Shown here: piece by piece, positions 9,156-21,606 of the stretch
Numbering within the stretch: position 1 is the stretch's first letter
Layout: the number at the start of each line of letters is the position of its first letter
Origin: Ailurus styani
Lineage: Eukaryota > Chordata > Mammalia > Carnivora > Ailuridae
NCBI GenBank assembly: GCA_002007465.1
Contig: LNAC01000278.1
Coordinates: 445,805-509,804, forward strand
Reading direction: 5' to 3'
DNA length: 64,000 nucleotides
Made by a program: the position numbers and the translations under genes
The notes under the pieces: model-generated
The model's database searches: none
The model's input: only the letters and a program-made list of their open reading frames with translations
What the model was told of the DNA's origin: nothing

Positions 9156-10329
9156 GGACTTTTGGGCAGACTTTCAGGCACACGGTGGGGGTGGTGGGAG
9201 TTTCCAGTGGATCGGGGATCACAGTCTGGGCCTCCCCATACACTCGAATTTCCCCCATGGCAGGAAACCACATAGAAGGGTCACAGGTGTGAACTGTGAA
9301 GTCCCCGGTGCCCGCCCCCAGCCCCCGCTCCATCCTCAGGGCTCTTCCTACCCGGCCAGGGGTCTGGGAACAGTGGTCCCACCATCCCTGTGGCGGTGGG
9401 CAGGGGGTGGGAGTGGGAAGGGGGATCTTGTCAGAAATGCTGCAGCTCTGCTCAGTGTCAAATTTCTGCTCCACCCAGACCAGCTGACTCAAAACCCACA
9501 TTTTACTAGTCGCCCAGGTGATTGTGCATCAGGCCCAGACCCAGCTCAGCACCCTTCCCACAGAGGAATGTGCCAGTCATCATCTTCGTCATCCCTAGGC
9601 TGCCTGAGGAAAATCCCTTTCTCCTATCGTAGATTTGGGGGGGGGCTATGCTGCTGCCCTAATTTCCTCCGTCTCAGTGACCCGTCAGAAGCGAGACTGA
9701 GAGGCAGACTTCTTGGTTGTCAGAGTTTCCAGGAAGTTCAAACCCCTGTGTGCTCCCCATGTGACCTCGTCTGTCTCCGTCTTGGGGCTCATGAACTTGG
9801 AAGGCATAAGAAGAGCTCTTCCTCACAGCTGACCAGGCGGTGACAAATGTGCCACATGGAAGGAAATTAGTGAATAATCCTTGCATATTCTGAAGTGAGT
9901 CACATCGGCCTTTCTTAGACACGGTACTCCAGATGATTAGACTCGTGGTTTCTGTTTCTTGATTCAGGGTATACTATTAATGAACACCTAGAGAGTGTTC
10001 CCCAAAGTACAAGGGACTGGGGGAAAGCAGGTGAGGTAGTCGCTGACCTTGAGGCACTTTACACAGAAATAATACTATACTCTTACCACCTCCGGTAACA
10101 AAGCTAAATAAAGGATAGGTGAGATGCCTCTGTGAACAGGGACTACAGTGATTTTGGTAACTGCTGGGGACAAACTGCCAGCTGTAGCTCCCGGGACCCT
10201 TTCCCTCCTGCACTCTCCCTGACAAGTCCCTTGATCTGGGCTCTCACTGCCAAGTGCAGCCAATACACTCAGTCATGTGGTGACTGGCCCTGCCTGTTGC
10301 TTCAGCACCTACTACCAGCGCTCTGGGCT
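9156..10329. other. Unique sequence with a long chance frame
   Basis: It contains most of the longest open frame in the window (9031-9843, 270 codons, TTG start). The product is low in order, with G-, S- and P-rich runs and no motif or signal. No other feature is recognised. Confidence 0.45.
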
Positions 10330-10500
10330 TCACCTGTCTAATCTTCACAGTAGCACCTAGAGGTAGATACTACGCCCATTTTACAGAAGAGGAAACTGAG
10401 GATCAGAGAAGTCAAGTTGCCCCACGTCACATGTCTAGGAAGTATCAGAGGACTGGAATATAGATCCGACAGAAATTCTAAAGCCCAGGTCTCTCCCTCC
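10330..10500 (-). repeat. MIR relic
   Basis: A clear reversed MIR core: 'cccattttacagaagaggaaactgagg', then 'gtcaagttgccccacgtcacatg'. Confidence 0.75.
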
Positions 10501-11204
10501 CCACCTGGCTGCTTCAACCTCGCCCACCTCCTTGTGGGATTTCAGGTGAGGGATGAGTACCAAGTCGGGCAGCGGTGGTTGTCACACTGGGGGCTGTCGA
10601 CACCACTTACGTATCTATCCGGTGCAGCTCCAGGACCCAGAGGTGCCCTGCTTGAGTCACCAAGGAGTGAAAAGAGGAAACCTCCCAGTTCCGGGAGGGT
10701 CATCTAAGCCCGCACAACTTTGGAGATGGTGTAAGCTGCTTCTTAGAATGGCTTTTATCTTTTTACTGGCTCTATTTGGAAACAGGGATGAGGTCACTTA
10801 ATAGAGCCCCTCTGTGTTTTGAAACCCAAAGACAAGGTGTGGCCATTTGCTCTTGGGACCCACCAGGACGAGAGCCAGACAATAAGGAAGAAGACAGGCA
10901 GAGGAGGTGAGGCAACATTCAACCATCCCCCGACGGAGAGATGAGACAATTCTGAGAGACCATCCAAACCCACAGCCACAGATGATTCAGCTCCTAGTGT
11001 TCCCGGGCATACTCTTCCATCTTCCCCACCAGGACCAGAAGCTGAATCTGGTCCAACTCTGTCACGTCGGAAAGGAAGGGGAATCCTTGTTCACCATCCA
11101 AAATAAGCCCTCTGGGCCCAGATTTTCTCCACCCCTCTTCACGGCCCTCTTCCTTTCTCCACCCATTCTTCTCTAAATACCCCTTCTCTACCCTGATATC
11201 AATG
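10501..11204. other. Unique sequence
   Basis: No repeat family or gene recognised. Confidence 0.4.
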
Positions 11205-11330
11205 TTCTCCCGCTTGCCTGATCCCAAGAATCTCCTGGGGAACTTGAACATGCAGATTCCCAGGTTGGTCTCCTAGAGACCTGGATTGGAGAATCCGTGT
11301 TCAACAAGACCCCGTGTGCCCTCAAGACAC
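11205..11330 (+). repeat. MER5A hAT relic
   Basis: The order 'caagaatctcctggggaac', 'catgcagattcccagg' and 'gagaatccgtgttcaacaag' matches MER5A, a short non-autonomous hAT-Charlie element. The ends are eroded. Confidence 0.65.
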
Positions 11331-11899
11331 CAGACATTTGGGAAACCCTGCACTGCACTCCCTCTGTTGTCAGACGCTTCTCTGAACCCAGCCTGGAGCT
11401 GACTGGCCCTCAAAGCCACCGACTCCTATCCTGTGACAGCATCTCCGGCGCTCCAGTGTCAAAGCCACACTGAGCTCTGGATGTGGTTCTCCCTTGTTCT
11501 CTGTGGTTCTATTGCAACCTGTTGCTTGAGCTTCAGTTTCACATCCAAATGGTCTGCAACATGTCGCTTGTGGTGCAGACAATTCAAAATGAGCACATCC
11601 CAAACCTGACTCCCCCCCAAGCTAGGCCTCCTTCTCTTAGACTTCTGTATGTCGGGCGGGTTGCCTGAACTGGGACCCCGGGAGCTCTCCTGGCTCCCCA
11701 TCTCTCTTCATCACCGCCCCACACAGCCAACTACTCACCAAGTTCTGGGGACTCTGTGCCTCAACAGTCCTCAAATCCATGTCCTCCTCTCCTTCCCCTC
11801 CTGCCACTCCATCACCTGGACTCTCCCGAGCATCCCAGGTGGTCCCTCACCCTTCCATCCTGCCCCTCTCCCACAGGTCTTGCACCCAGCCACCTGAGC
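11331..11899. other. Unique pyrimidine-rich sequence
   Basis: C/T-rich sequence without a recognised repeat until the L2 that follows. The last hundred bases may be eroded L2. Confidence 0.4.
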
Positions 11900-12190
11900 G
11901 ATATTTCTAGAGTGCAAGCCCGATTCCATTTCTCCACCACTTAAAGCCCCTCAAGAACTTCTTGCCACCCACAAGTTAAAGTCCAAACTGCTTAGGATGG
12001 CTCCCCTTAACTCCTCACTTCTCCCACACCTCCACATCACGGCTCAGTTTCCCCCCTCCTTCATCCAACCACCCCCACCTCCAGCCCAGGCATCACATTC
12101 TCACAACTTCTTTGCTGGCTCTACACAGCTGGGTTAGTGCCCCTCGAACGTGTTCCTACAACAGCCTACATTTACCGGGTTACATGCACA
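11900..12190 (+). repeat. L2 3' half
   Basis: L2-type text such as 'taaagtccaaactgcttagg', 'ccttcatccaaccac' and 'cttctttgctggctct' follows the order of the L2 3' consensus. Confidence 0.6.
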
Positions 12191-12894
12191 AGTTCAGCTA
12201 TTAACTAGGGAGAAAGTTTGAGGATTGCTTCCCAGCCTCTCTCCACCCCTAGTTGTTACCACAGTGACCAAGAGCTGACCCTTCCTGGTGCCCATGACTG
12301 CGTCTGCAGCCAGCTCTTCCCTTCTCCTGCCCTTCATAGTGCTGCTCGAGGACCACCGGGGATGGGCCCACCTCTCTCTGCTCCTCAAAGGGAGTGGCCT
12401 CTCCTGGCTCTTGGCAAAGCTGCCAGAAACTTGGCTTTGAACCATTTGTGTCTAACAGGTGGTCCGGATATTCTGGCAGAGACTGTGGGTTTAAAGAGAG
12501 GGAGAGATGGAATCATAAAATGCCATGTTTTCAGACCACCCTGAACCTTAAGGGCCAGTCCCTGGCGAGAGAGCACTACACTTGTGGAGTCCAGGTGGGA
12601 GAGAGGATGGCGATCCTCAGACCCGCCCCCTCAGAAAGCTGGGGATGTCAGAGCAGGCAGTCAGGAGGGCTCTTTCCAAGCCAACCTGCCAGACCTCGGG
12701 GAGGAAGGGTAAAGAGCTAAGACTGATGCTAGAACCCCCAGGACTCTAGGGAGTCTACAGCCATCGTGAAGGGGAACTGCCTAGCCTCTGCTGGAGCTCC
12801 CTGAAGAGACAAGGTAGTCACGCTACTGTAGCAGATTGGGTGAATCTCGCCCAGGGCCCAGACTGCTGAATAATATCAGAAAGAACATTGTTGC
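12191..12894. other. Unique sequence
   Basis: No repeat or gene recognised; overlapping 100-codon frames on the plus strand resemble nothing known. Confidence 0.4.
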
Positions 12895-13160
12895 GGGCAC
12901 CTGTGTGACTCAGTTGATTCAACGGCTGACTTTTGATTTCCACTCAGGTCATGATTTCAGGGTCATGAGATGGAGCACCATGTTGGACTCCATGTTGGGT
13001 GTTGGGCCCACTTAAGATTCTCTCTCCTTCTCCCACTGCCCCTCACCCCACTAATCTCTCTCCCTCAAAAAAGGAAGAAAGGAAAGAAGGAAGGAAGGAA
13101 GGAAGGAAGGAAGGAAGGAAGGAAGGAAGGAAGGAAGGAAGGAAGAAAATAAATATTTTT
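12895..13160 (+). mobile_element. Old CAN-SINE with GGAA tail
   Basis: The head 'gggcacctgtgtgactcag' and the older-type middle 'cttttgatttccactcaggtcatg' plus 'cacttaagattctctctcc' mark an older CAN-SINE subfamily. Its A-rich tail has become a GGAA microsatellite. No target duplication was found. Confidence 0.85.
13068..13147 (+). repeat. (GGAA)n microsatellite
   Basis: Some 17 near-perfect GGAA units grow out of the A-rich tail of the surrounding SINE, preceded by impure 'ggaagaaaggaaag' units. Confidence 0.95.
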
Positions 13161-13178
13161 GAATTAGATTAGGTTCTA

Positions 13179-13940
<762 letters not shown>

Positions 13941-13953
13941 AAAAGCTGGCCAT

Positions 13954-14935
13954 GTTATGGAAAAGGAAGTGGAGGCAGGAGAAGTAAGTTCAGAGGAGGC
14001 AGCAGAAGCAGCATGGCCAATCCAGACCATTTAAGCAGAGGATGGAAAGTAGGGCTGCCATGTGCAGTTGTGCAGGTTTTCACTGCGAACGTCATTCAGT
14101 TGAAAGAGGAAATGGAGGCTTAAATTCAGCCTGTGCACCCATTTCCCAAGCTGTGTGTCCTGGTGCATTTGCTGGGAAGAAGAGGTCCTAGTCTAAATTG
14201 CAAAAAAGCACCATTTGGGATTGTCATGACCTTGAGGGAGAAGACATTGGCAGCAGCAGTGAGAGAAGCTTAGATGAATGCAAGAGAAGCCCAGGATCTG
14301 GCAGAAGATGACAAGGGCTTTGAGAACCCCAGAGACACTACTGGGAGGGAGCTCAGAGTCTCAGCGTGTTGATATGCCACCCAGGCCCATGACTATGCCC
14401 TACTCCTCCCCGTCACCCCCTTTTACCACCATCCTACTCCCTCCTGGCCCACCCCCAGCCATCCAAGTCCTCCATGGCCGGAGGTGCCTTGACTGTGGCT
14501 CCTGCCACCTAAACCCTAATGACTCTTTCCTGAATGGGGTGGAGGATACCAGGTAAAGAGAGGCAGAGTCTCCCCAAGCCCACCCTGTAACTACCACCGG
14601 TCTTGGCTATTACCGGAGACCTCAGCTGGAGAGCTAGGACACCAGCTTGTGGCTGAGTGCCAAGTGAGAAGAGGCTGTTGAGATCCCCCCTTTGTTCCTT
14701 TTCTGTTTATAGCTTCACCTTAACAGCATCCCCTCCTGGTGACAGCTCACAGCTTGTAACCTGCCAGGGGCACTTCTAGAAAGATTACAGCCTTGTTCAG
14801 AAAGCTAACAGCACAAAACATAAAGGAACCTGGGGCTTGCCTCCCGCCTTTTCTGCTTGGGACAGAAGGTGGCCAGGCAGGTGGAGGACCCTTAGGCACA
14901 GTTGCAGAGGGGAGGTCAAGGTAGGGGGAATTAGC
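13954..14935. other. Unique sequence
   Basis: No recognised repeat or gene across about 1 kb. Several 60-95 codon frames overlap on both strands. Confidence 0.4.
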
Positions 14936-14939
14936 TTTT

Positions 14940-15125
14940 CTGAGCCCCTATATTGTGCTGTAAGTACCGGATTGTATCTAATTCTCCAACAACCCTGTAA
15001 AATAAGTACCATTCTCTCCATTTTATAGATGAGGACACTGAATCTCAGAGAGAAGAAACACCCCTGGCCAGCTGGTGAGCTGTAGGGCTCTGATTTGAAT
15101 TTCCTGGTCTTTCTGGCTCAGACAC
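14940..15125 (-). repeat. MIR relic
   Basis: Reversed MIR: 'caacaaccctgtaaaataag', 'ccattttatagatgaggacactgaatctcagag', 'gagctgtagggctctgatttg'. Confidence 0.75.
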
Positions 15126-15564
15126 ATGGGGTTTTTTAACCCAAAGTATGTCACCTGCAAAGTGTCTCCCCTGGGGGTAGAGAAACTCAAAATAGTGAAA
15201 AGGAACAGAAAAAGCTTGCCTCGTTTTGCTTCAGCAACTGAAGCCAGTCTCCCGACAATCCTCTCCCTTCCTGCTCCTGGTTCCAGGGCATCCGCAGGGG
15301 AAAAATTACCCTCCTTCCTTACCCCCCCACCCCACCTCTAAGGATTTTTATTTAGGTGAAATAATTGTATTAAAGCTGCGTCTTGTGAGGGGGAGGAAGG
15401 GTGGGTAAGGGAACTCATGAGCTGATTAAATATGAGCCAGCAAGAGAGAACCTTCTTTCCCTCCAGCCAGCTTCTCGACCCGCTACTCGACCGAAGCATC
15501 GCCCCTCAGGGAATAACTGCCAAGACCCACATTTTGATAAAATGTGAGAGCAGGAAGGGGCTGT
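15126..15564. other. Unique sequence
   Basis: No repeat or gene recognised. Confidence 0.4.
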
Positions 15565-15647
15565 TAACAATAATAGCACTGTTTACTGAGTGCTTTTTAC
15601 CTAATAGCCAAATACCGGTCCAGGGATATTACACAGAGACCCATTTA

Positions 15648-15683
<36 letters not shown>

Positions 15684-15785
15684 CAAAGTATAAATGGGGA
15701 AACTGAGACCCAGAAAGGCAACAGAACTTGCCCAGAGTCTCCCAGCTTAGGAAGGGGACTTACACAGCCTGGCTCTCAAAGGTCA
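15565..15785 (-). repeat. MIR relic carrying a CA microsatellite
   Basis: Reversed MIR: 'tactgagtgctttttacctaatagcc' then, after the CA array, 'aaatggggaaactgagaccc' and 'gaacttgcccagagtc'. Confidence 0.7.
15650..15682 (+). repeat. (CA)n microsatellite
   Basis: About 16 perfect CA units sit inside the MIR relic. Confidence 0.95.
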
Positions 15786-16418
15786 TCTCCCCTCACTGTC
15801 CCTCCTGCTACCTCCAAGGGCAGACCCAGAAAGGTGTTGGGTCCTCTGGCTGGGACCCAGGGCTCCTGTCACACCCCAGGGGCTTAGCACACTCAAGACT
15901 CCAGGAGTGTGCTAATTGCTCTTCGCTCAGCTCAGATTTCAGATCCCATCTAGTGCTCCCAACTAGAACATTCTTAAATGCCTGTTTATTTGTCTGACAT
16001 CTGTACTGTACTTGAGTCTCCCTGCAGAGCTTCCATTAGGTTCTTCCCACTTCCCCTCCGCAGATACAAACAGAAGCAAGAGGAACAGTGGCACCTCCCA
16101 TCTCACACACCCAGCAGGGCTTGGCAACGACCCCAAGCACTCCCTGCAAGGCCAGCAAATATTTTGATAATCTTTCCCCTACAGGATTCTCCTGTGGAGA
16201 ACACATGGACACAGTCGGGCGCCATCTTTCAGCAGATTCCACAGGAAGAAACACTACATCCGTGGAGGGGATTTTGACTCTTGGGGCTTTAAAGGGAAGG
16301 GAAGCAGGTGTGGAGACGGGGGCTGCCCAGAAGTTTGGGGTACCTCCACCCGCAGTGTGGAGCAGGGATGGGGGCTGCTGTAGGTGTTGTTGAGTGGGAG
16401 GCAGATGGGGTGGGGGTT
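15786..16418. other. Unique sequence
   Basis: No repeat or gene recognised. Confidence 0.4.
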
Positions 16419-16434
16419 CAAAGTGCAGCTTTTA

Positions 16435-16649
16435 GGGGCACCTGGGTGGCTCAGTGGGTTAAAGCCTCTGCCTTCGGCTCAGGTCATGATCCCAGGGTCC
16501 TGGGATCGAGCCTCGCATCAGGCTCTCTGCTCAGCAGGGAGCCTGCCTCCTCCTCTCTCTCTGCCTGCCTCTCTGCCTGCTTATGATTTCTCTCTGTCAA
16601 ATAAATAAATAAAATCTTCAAACAAACAAACAAATAACAACAAAAAAAA
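16435..16649 (+). mobile_element. Young mustelid-type CAN-SINE
   Basis: The head 'agtgggttaaagcctctgcc' and 3' part 'tgcctgcctctctgcctgc' belong to the young type. The longest duplication in the window, caaagtgcagcttttag, flanks it at 16419-16435 and 16650-16666; the final g is shared with the SINE head. The tail has diversified to (CAAA)n. Confidence 0.95.
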
Positions 16650-16659
16650 CAAAGTGCAG

Positions 16660-16870
16660 CTTTTAGAGTCCAACCTGGACTTGAGGACTGGCCCTGCTTC
16701 TTGAGCCTGTGTGACCACTAGCAAACTGCTTCACCCTCTCTGGTCCTTGGGTTCCACACTGTAAAATGGGGATAATAGGAGTACTCACTTCTTGGACTGG
16801 CCCTTGAGAATTAGACACAATAACATTAGTAAGTATTGGGCACACACTGAGTTACTACCATATACACAAC
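16660..16870 (+). repeat. MIR relic
   Basis: Sense MIR follows the SINE: 'gagcctgtgtgaccactagcaaactgcttcaccctctctgg', 'actgtaaaatggggataatagg'. Confidence 0.75.
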
Positions 16871-19486
16871 TGTCCTTGTGAGACCCTTTACTTTCCTTGA
16901 AACGAGCTCAGGGAGTGTGTTCTCTGCTGTCACTGGTCCCCTTTATTGAGCTTCCTTCAGGGGACCTGAGGCCCCCCATCTGACCCAAAATGTATCTGTC
17001 AGAGGAGAGGGAGAGCCCTGAAAGATGGGCTGCCCCATGGCCACACGGTCCCCCCCACATTACCCTCAGCTGGGCAATGAGAAAAGCCCCACAGATTCTT
17101 AGCATGGGACATTCCTTCACAAAGGCATATACCTTTGAAGAAGATAAAACAAAATTAACAAACATTCATAAAAAGCAGAATACATAAAGCCACCGGGACA
17201 AAAGGACTTCGTGTGGACGGTCCAGCATGGGGTGGAGCGCAGGTTGGGCAGGACCCCGGGGGCCTGGTTGACATGGTGCCTCCCCACCAACCTGCCTGCC
17301 CACTTGCTAGCCCCACCCCCAGGGCCTCTTTCGAGAGAGATTTTGGTCTATTTTCAGTGTATCCCAAAGGATACAGAGGATTGCCCCAGGGCCCCACATT
17401 CTCCTAGTGACTCCCTGGTTAGGCAGCAGGTACCTGAGGCAGAAGAGCCACTTCCTGGGTCCCTGAGCCCAAGAGCCACCTTCTCTGAGGGCACCTGAGT
17501 CACCCACGTGGACCCAGCCCCAGAAGGGCCTGGGTGAATGTGGCTCAAGAGTCCAGGCCATGCCCAGACCTGTGGTTTGGGATGAGATAGCATGGACCCA
17601 CTGCTTACCCACAGAAGAAATGGAACCCTCCTGGAAAGGTATGGATCCATCCCACCTGAAACTTGAGGAGAGACATTCTCATATGGGAAGGTCTTGGGGC
17701 CAACACACAGCACTTGTACGCATCCCACTCCCCTGTGACAGATCCCTCCTGAGGCCACAGGCTCACTAATACTTCCTTTAACCCATCCAAGAATCCTGCT
17801 CGTGTGATGGGGAGAAATGCATGTCTAGGTGTAGAGGGTGTTGGGGGTGGGGTGGGTAGGGGGTGGGGCGTGGGTGTTCAGGTAGGGAGGAAGGACGCTG
17901 ACAAGAAATCCAAGCACACAGACTAGAAAGAAGTCTTAAAAACAACCGCAGCCTGACTGTCTCCTCTCTGTTACCCCAACTTATCAGCTCTGGCCCAAGG
18001 TCAGGGGAGGTCCGAGGCCAGCTTTGCTCAGTGAGCTGACCTAGTTCCTGCACCTGGCTTTGAGTTGCAGAAGTGGCTCCCATGGCTACCAGGTCCTACA
18101 ATAAGTCCGGAAGTGCTGGGCTCAGGCTCAGGGCCCGTAGGTTGGGGCCAGCCATGTACCCTGTCCCCGATCGGACTGTGCCTGCCAGACGTGAAGCCAG
18201 AACACTCCATTAAGTCTGAAGGTCGGATGACAGCCCAGGCCTTCTGGAAATGGCTTGAGGGGCAGCAGTGCAGAACGACGGTCCCAGGCATCTGATTTCA
18301 GCACACTTCTGCTGCAGCTACTCCCACAGGAAAGAGAGGGCCTGCTCCCACCTCGTTTTTCATTTCAGGAATATACTTATCACCCACCCTCGTGTTTTTA
18401 TTAGAGTCAGAGCGGCGGCTACCCACACACTTTGGAGGCTTCAAACCTGATCCTAGTCACACCCGAGCTGTGGCTCTAGAAGCAGACACCCAGGCCTGGG
18501 AGACCAGCCAGGGGATCCCACTCACAGTGGTAATGGATGAGAACACAAGCCAAAGTCACACGGCTTATGGGGAGGCAGCGCCTGGATTTCAGCTCTGCCA
18601 CTGGGCTCTGCAAAGGGACAGGAGCTATGGCCTGGCTGTGATGGGAAGTCCCTGTGAGTTTTTAGGCCAGAGAGCAACCTGACCTATTGCTCTTTTCAGT
18701 GACCAATCTGCTCACAGTGGGGAGAAGAGACTGTAGAAGATGAGTCAGGGGCTCTGTCGTCAACGCAGGCAATAACATGACTTTGACTCTGAGTAGCACA
18801 GAAGCAACTCTCTGGTTTGACTCTTTAAAGCCTAGCAGAAATTGAATTTAAGTTAAAAAAAGAAAAAATAAATAAAGCCTATCAGACGTCGCACTTTTAT
18901 TTTTCCTGGTTTATCTTCAAAGACTCTGGCAGCTAAAACAATACATCTTTTCTTTTCTAAAAAAAAACTCCAAAACACAAGAGACACACCCGCCAAAATC
19001 ACTGAGGCTAGGAAAGCCTGTTTTTGCCAGTCTTTCCTAATTCCATTATAAAGCATCTTTTCTATATAGTCTTCGGATTGTTATCGAATTAAGCCAAGGA
19101 TCTTCCCAAGCTGGGAAGTTGGTTCTGGCCCCACCCATGGTTGTTTTCAGAGTGAGGAGTAGGGGGCAGAGTCTTGACTCCAATGGGAACTTGGGGTGTG
19201 GGATCTATGTGTGGAGGAGTTCACGGACTGTACAGAATTTAAGCATCTGATCTTTTAATGATCTTCTAAGCATTTAGAGGGGCAAGTATTAGGACTGCAG
19301 GAATAATCATGGCTCCCCAGACCCATTACCCTGTGACACTGACTTTGGATATGGTGTCTGTGCGTTCCAGGTTCTTCTGAAAAGAAGAAACAGAGGCAAA
19401 CTGACAGACCTCCCAGGGAAAGAGGCACGAATGTTATTTCACATAAACCTCCAACCTCCTGTAAACAATTGCCTAAGGTGCTTATA
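16871..19486. other. Unique sequence with a G-rich block
   Basis: About 2.6 kb without a confident repeat, except a possible reversed MIR core near 18525-18605 ('ggatgagaacacaagcc'). A strong G-run cluster lies at 17835-17873. Open frames up to 134 codons resemble nothing known. Confidence 0.4.
17835..17873 (+). other. G-quadruplex-forming motif
   Basis: At least seven runs of three or more G separated by loops of one to four bases occur in 39 bases. This easily satisfies the usual G3+N1-7 rule on the plus strand. Confidence 0.75.
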
Positions 19487-19498
19487 TAAAATGCAACT

Positions 19499-19690
19499 TT
19501 TTTTTTTTAATTTTATTTATTTGGGAGAGAGAGAGATTGGAGAGAAGGGTGGAGGGGGAGGGAGAGGGACAAGCAGACTCCCTGCTAAGTGCAGAGCCTA
19601 ACTTGGTGCTCAGTCTCATGACCCAAAGATCATGACCTGAGCCAAAACCAAGAGTCAGATGCTCAAACCACTGATCCACCCAGGCGCCCC
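19499..19690 (-). mobile_element. CAN-SINE with 12-bp duplication
   Basis: A reverse-strand copy ending in 'ccacccaggcgcccc', flanked by taaaatgcaact at 19487-19498 and 19691-19702. The middle is diverged ('ctcatgacccaaagatc'). Confidence 0.95.
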
Positions 19691-19844
19691 TAAAATGCAA
19701 CTCCTAGCTGCCCCTAGCAAATTCCTATTGTTTCCTCAGATCTTCTCAAAGAGGTGATGGGACTAAGGGAGGAAAGGGGCTCACCTAGCCTTTCCCTTTC
19801 AGCCACAGCTACCTTCTGAGGCCCAGAGTATGGTGGCCTGCTCA

Positions 19845-20012
19845 GGGGTGTGGGCTCAAGTCAAGCTTCCTGGCCTGACCCCCTTTCCCTTATGTCAGGT
19901 CGTCTAACTTCTGTGTGGCTCCCTGGCTTCATTACTAAAATGAGGATAGTTATGGTTAACTATTGTTCTACCCCCCCCCCAGTGCTGTTGCGAGAATTAA
20001 ATCAGTAAAACA
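19845..20012 (+). repeat. MIR relic
   Basis: Sense MIR: 'ggtcgtctaacttctgtgtggctccctggcttcattactaaaatgagg' then a C tract and 'gctgttgcgagaattaaatc'. Confidence 0.65.
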
Positions 20013-20724
20013 GAACAATGGTTATCACTAGCTATGACATCATCTTCACATTACTAGAACAGAAAGAATAGGAAAGGAGGTGGCCAGATCCAAAGCGCAG
20101 ACTTAAGGCTGCGGTGAATAAAGACTCAGAATTACCCAGGAAACAACCACCCTGGAGTCTCTGTGGATCATCTGGAGGATTCTCTCTCATGAGCTCCAGG
20201 CGCTGCCCCAGAAGCCACTCAGTAGGCTGGATCCACACCATTCCACAGCCAGGGCCAACTTCCGCTGGCTCAGCACTGCCCTGCCCCCCAGGGCAGAGGG
20301 CAGCCGGCTGGCCGCTTCCTACCTTGCCGGTCCCACCTCCCGGAGGCTGCTGCGGCTCCTGTGGCTGAATGCAAAGCCAAGGTCTTCTAGGTTTGGTGTG
20401 AGCAAGTTACCGGAGCTTGGGCAAGGCTGGGGCTGCCTTCTAGGGCTGGTTCTACCACAGGATGAGTAACCTGGGTCTCTGGCTACTTGGACCTAGGGCT
20501 ACAGCCTCTCCTGGGCTTGCCTTCTGGGCTGCAAAGCTAATACTGCCCATCCTGCCCAGATGCTTCTTTGCCTGTTGCCTGAACAGCTGACAATTTAATT
20601 CTAAGTAACAGTGACTAACAGGACAGTGGTTCCCTTTTTTGCCAGAGCAGTCTTCTGTAAATCAAGCCTCTCTCCTAGGTGGAGAAAGGTCTTTTCAGTA
20701 GACAGAGCGAGAGGAAAGCCAAGT
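20013..20724. other. Unique sequence
   Basis: No repeat or gene recognised. Confidence 0.4.
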
Positions 20725-20945
20725 GCTGTGATTAGAAGCACACAGATGTGGAGCCAAATTGTGTTTCAATCTGGGTCCACCATTTACGAAGCAGTGTGAC
20801 CTTGGACAAGTTATTTGACCTCTCTGTGCCTCAGGTTCCTCATCTGTGAAATGGGGATATTAGTAGCACTTGCTTCACAGGGTCATCATGAGGGCCAAAT
20901 GAGTTTAGAGCTATGCCTGTCTCATAGTATGTGCTTCTATCTGTC
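20725..20945 (+). repeat. Well-preserved MIR
   Basis: One of the best MIR copies in the window: 'gtgtgaccttggacaagttatttgacctctctgtgcctcagg', 'ttcctcatctgtgaaatggggatattag'. Confidence 0.85.
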
Positions 20946-20949
20946 TGAA

Positions 20950-21260
20950 AATAAATGTCCAATAATGTAGAACTGGTTATATAAAATCCATACGGTGGAA
21001 AACTACACAGCCACTCACACCTCTATTACAGAAGAATGGTAACGTGGAAATATATTCATCACCTATTACCCACTGAAACAATAGGCTCTAAAACAAACTA
21101 CAGTATAACATTTCAACATTACTGTTGAAAAAAAAAGAAAACAAATCTACGTACACTGAAATAAGTACTATTAAATGTACACCAAAAGAATGTTTTTCTA
21201 TCTTCCAAAATTTCTGTGTTCTGTGTTACTTTAGTAATAATAAATCATGAGAAAACAATA
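20950..21260 (+). mobile_element. L1M 3' fragment
   Basis: Diverged L1M sense sequence: 'aaatgtccaataatgtagaactggtta', 'ccatacggtggaaaactacacagcc', then the 3' UTR-like 'ttttctatcttccaaaatttctg'. Confidence 0.65.
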
Positions 21261-21404
21261 CAAATCATTCAGTAATAAAATGTAGTAACAATTATTTAAA
21301 TTGTCGTAGATGTGCATAACCCAGATTAAGTGATCATTCTTTAAAATGATGATGATGATACTGGTTCTAATAGTCCCAAGCCTAGATCATTCTGAGCTGA
21401 GGCT

Positions 21405-21596
21405 GCAGGGCGCCTGGGTGGCTCAGTCAGTTAAGCATCTGCCTCCGGCTCAGGTCGTGAGGAATCAAGTCCCACATTGGGCTCCTTGCTCAGTGGAGAG
21501 TCTGCTTCACCCTCTGCCTCTGCCCCTCCCCCCCTGCTTATGCTCTCTCTCTCTCTCTCTCTCTCAAATGAAAAAAAAGATAAAAAAAAAAAAGAT
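21405..21596 (+). mobile_element. CAN-SINE with internal deletion
   Basis: The head 'gggcgcctgggtggctcag' is intact and the flanks carry agctgaggct at 21395-21404 and 21597-21606. The middle jumps from 'ctcaggtcgtga' to 'ggaatcaagtccc', so about ten bases around the usual 'tctcagggtcctggga' segment are missing. Confidence 0.95.
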
Positions 21597-21606
21597 AGCT
21601 GAGGCT

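Noticed and set aside
9031..9843. 270-codon open frame, the longest in the window
   Set aside because: It starts at TTG, crosses an L2/MIR tail at about 9095-9155, and has no domain, signal or convincing splice context. GC-rich sequence makes long chance frames likely.
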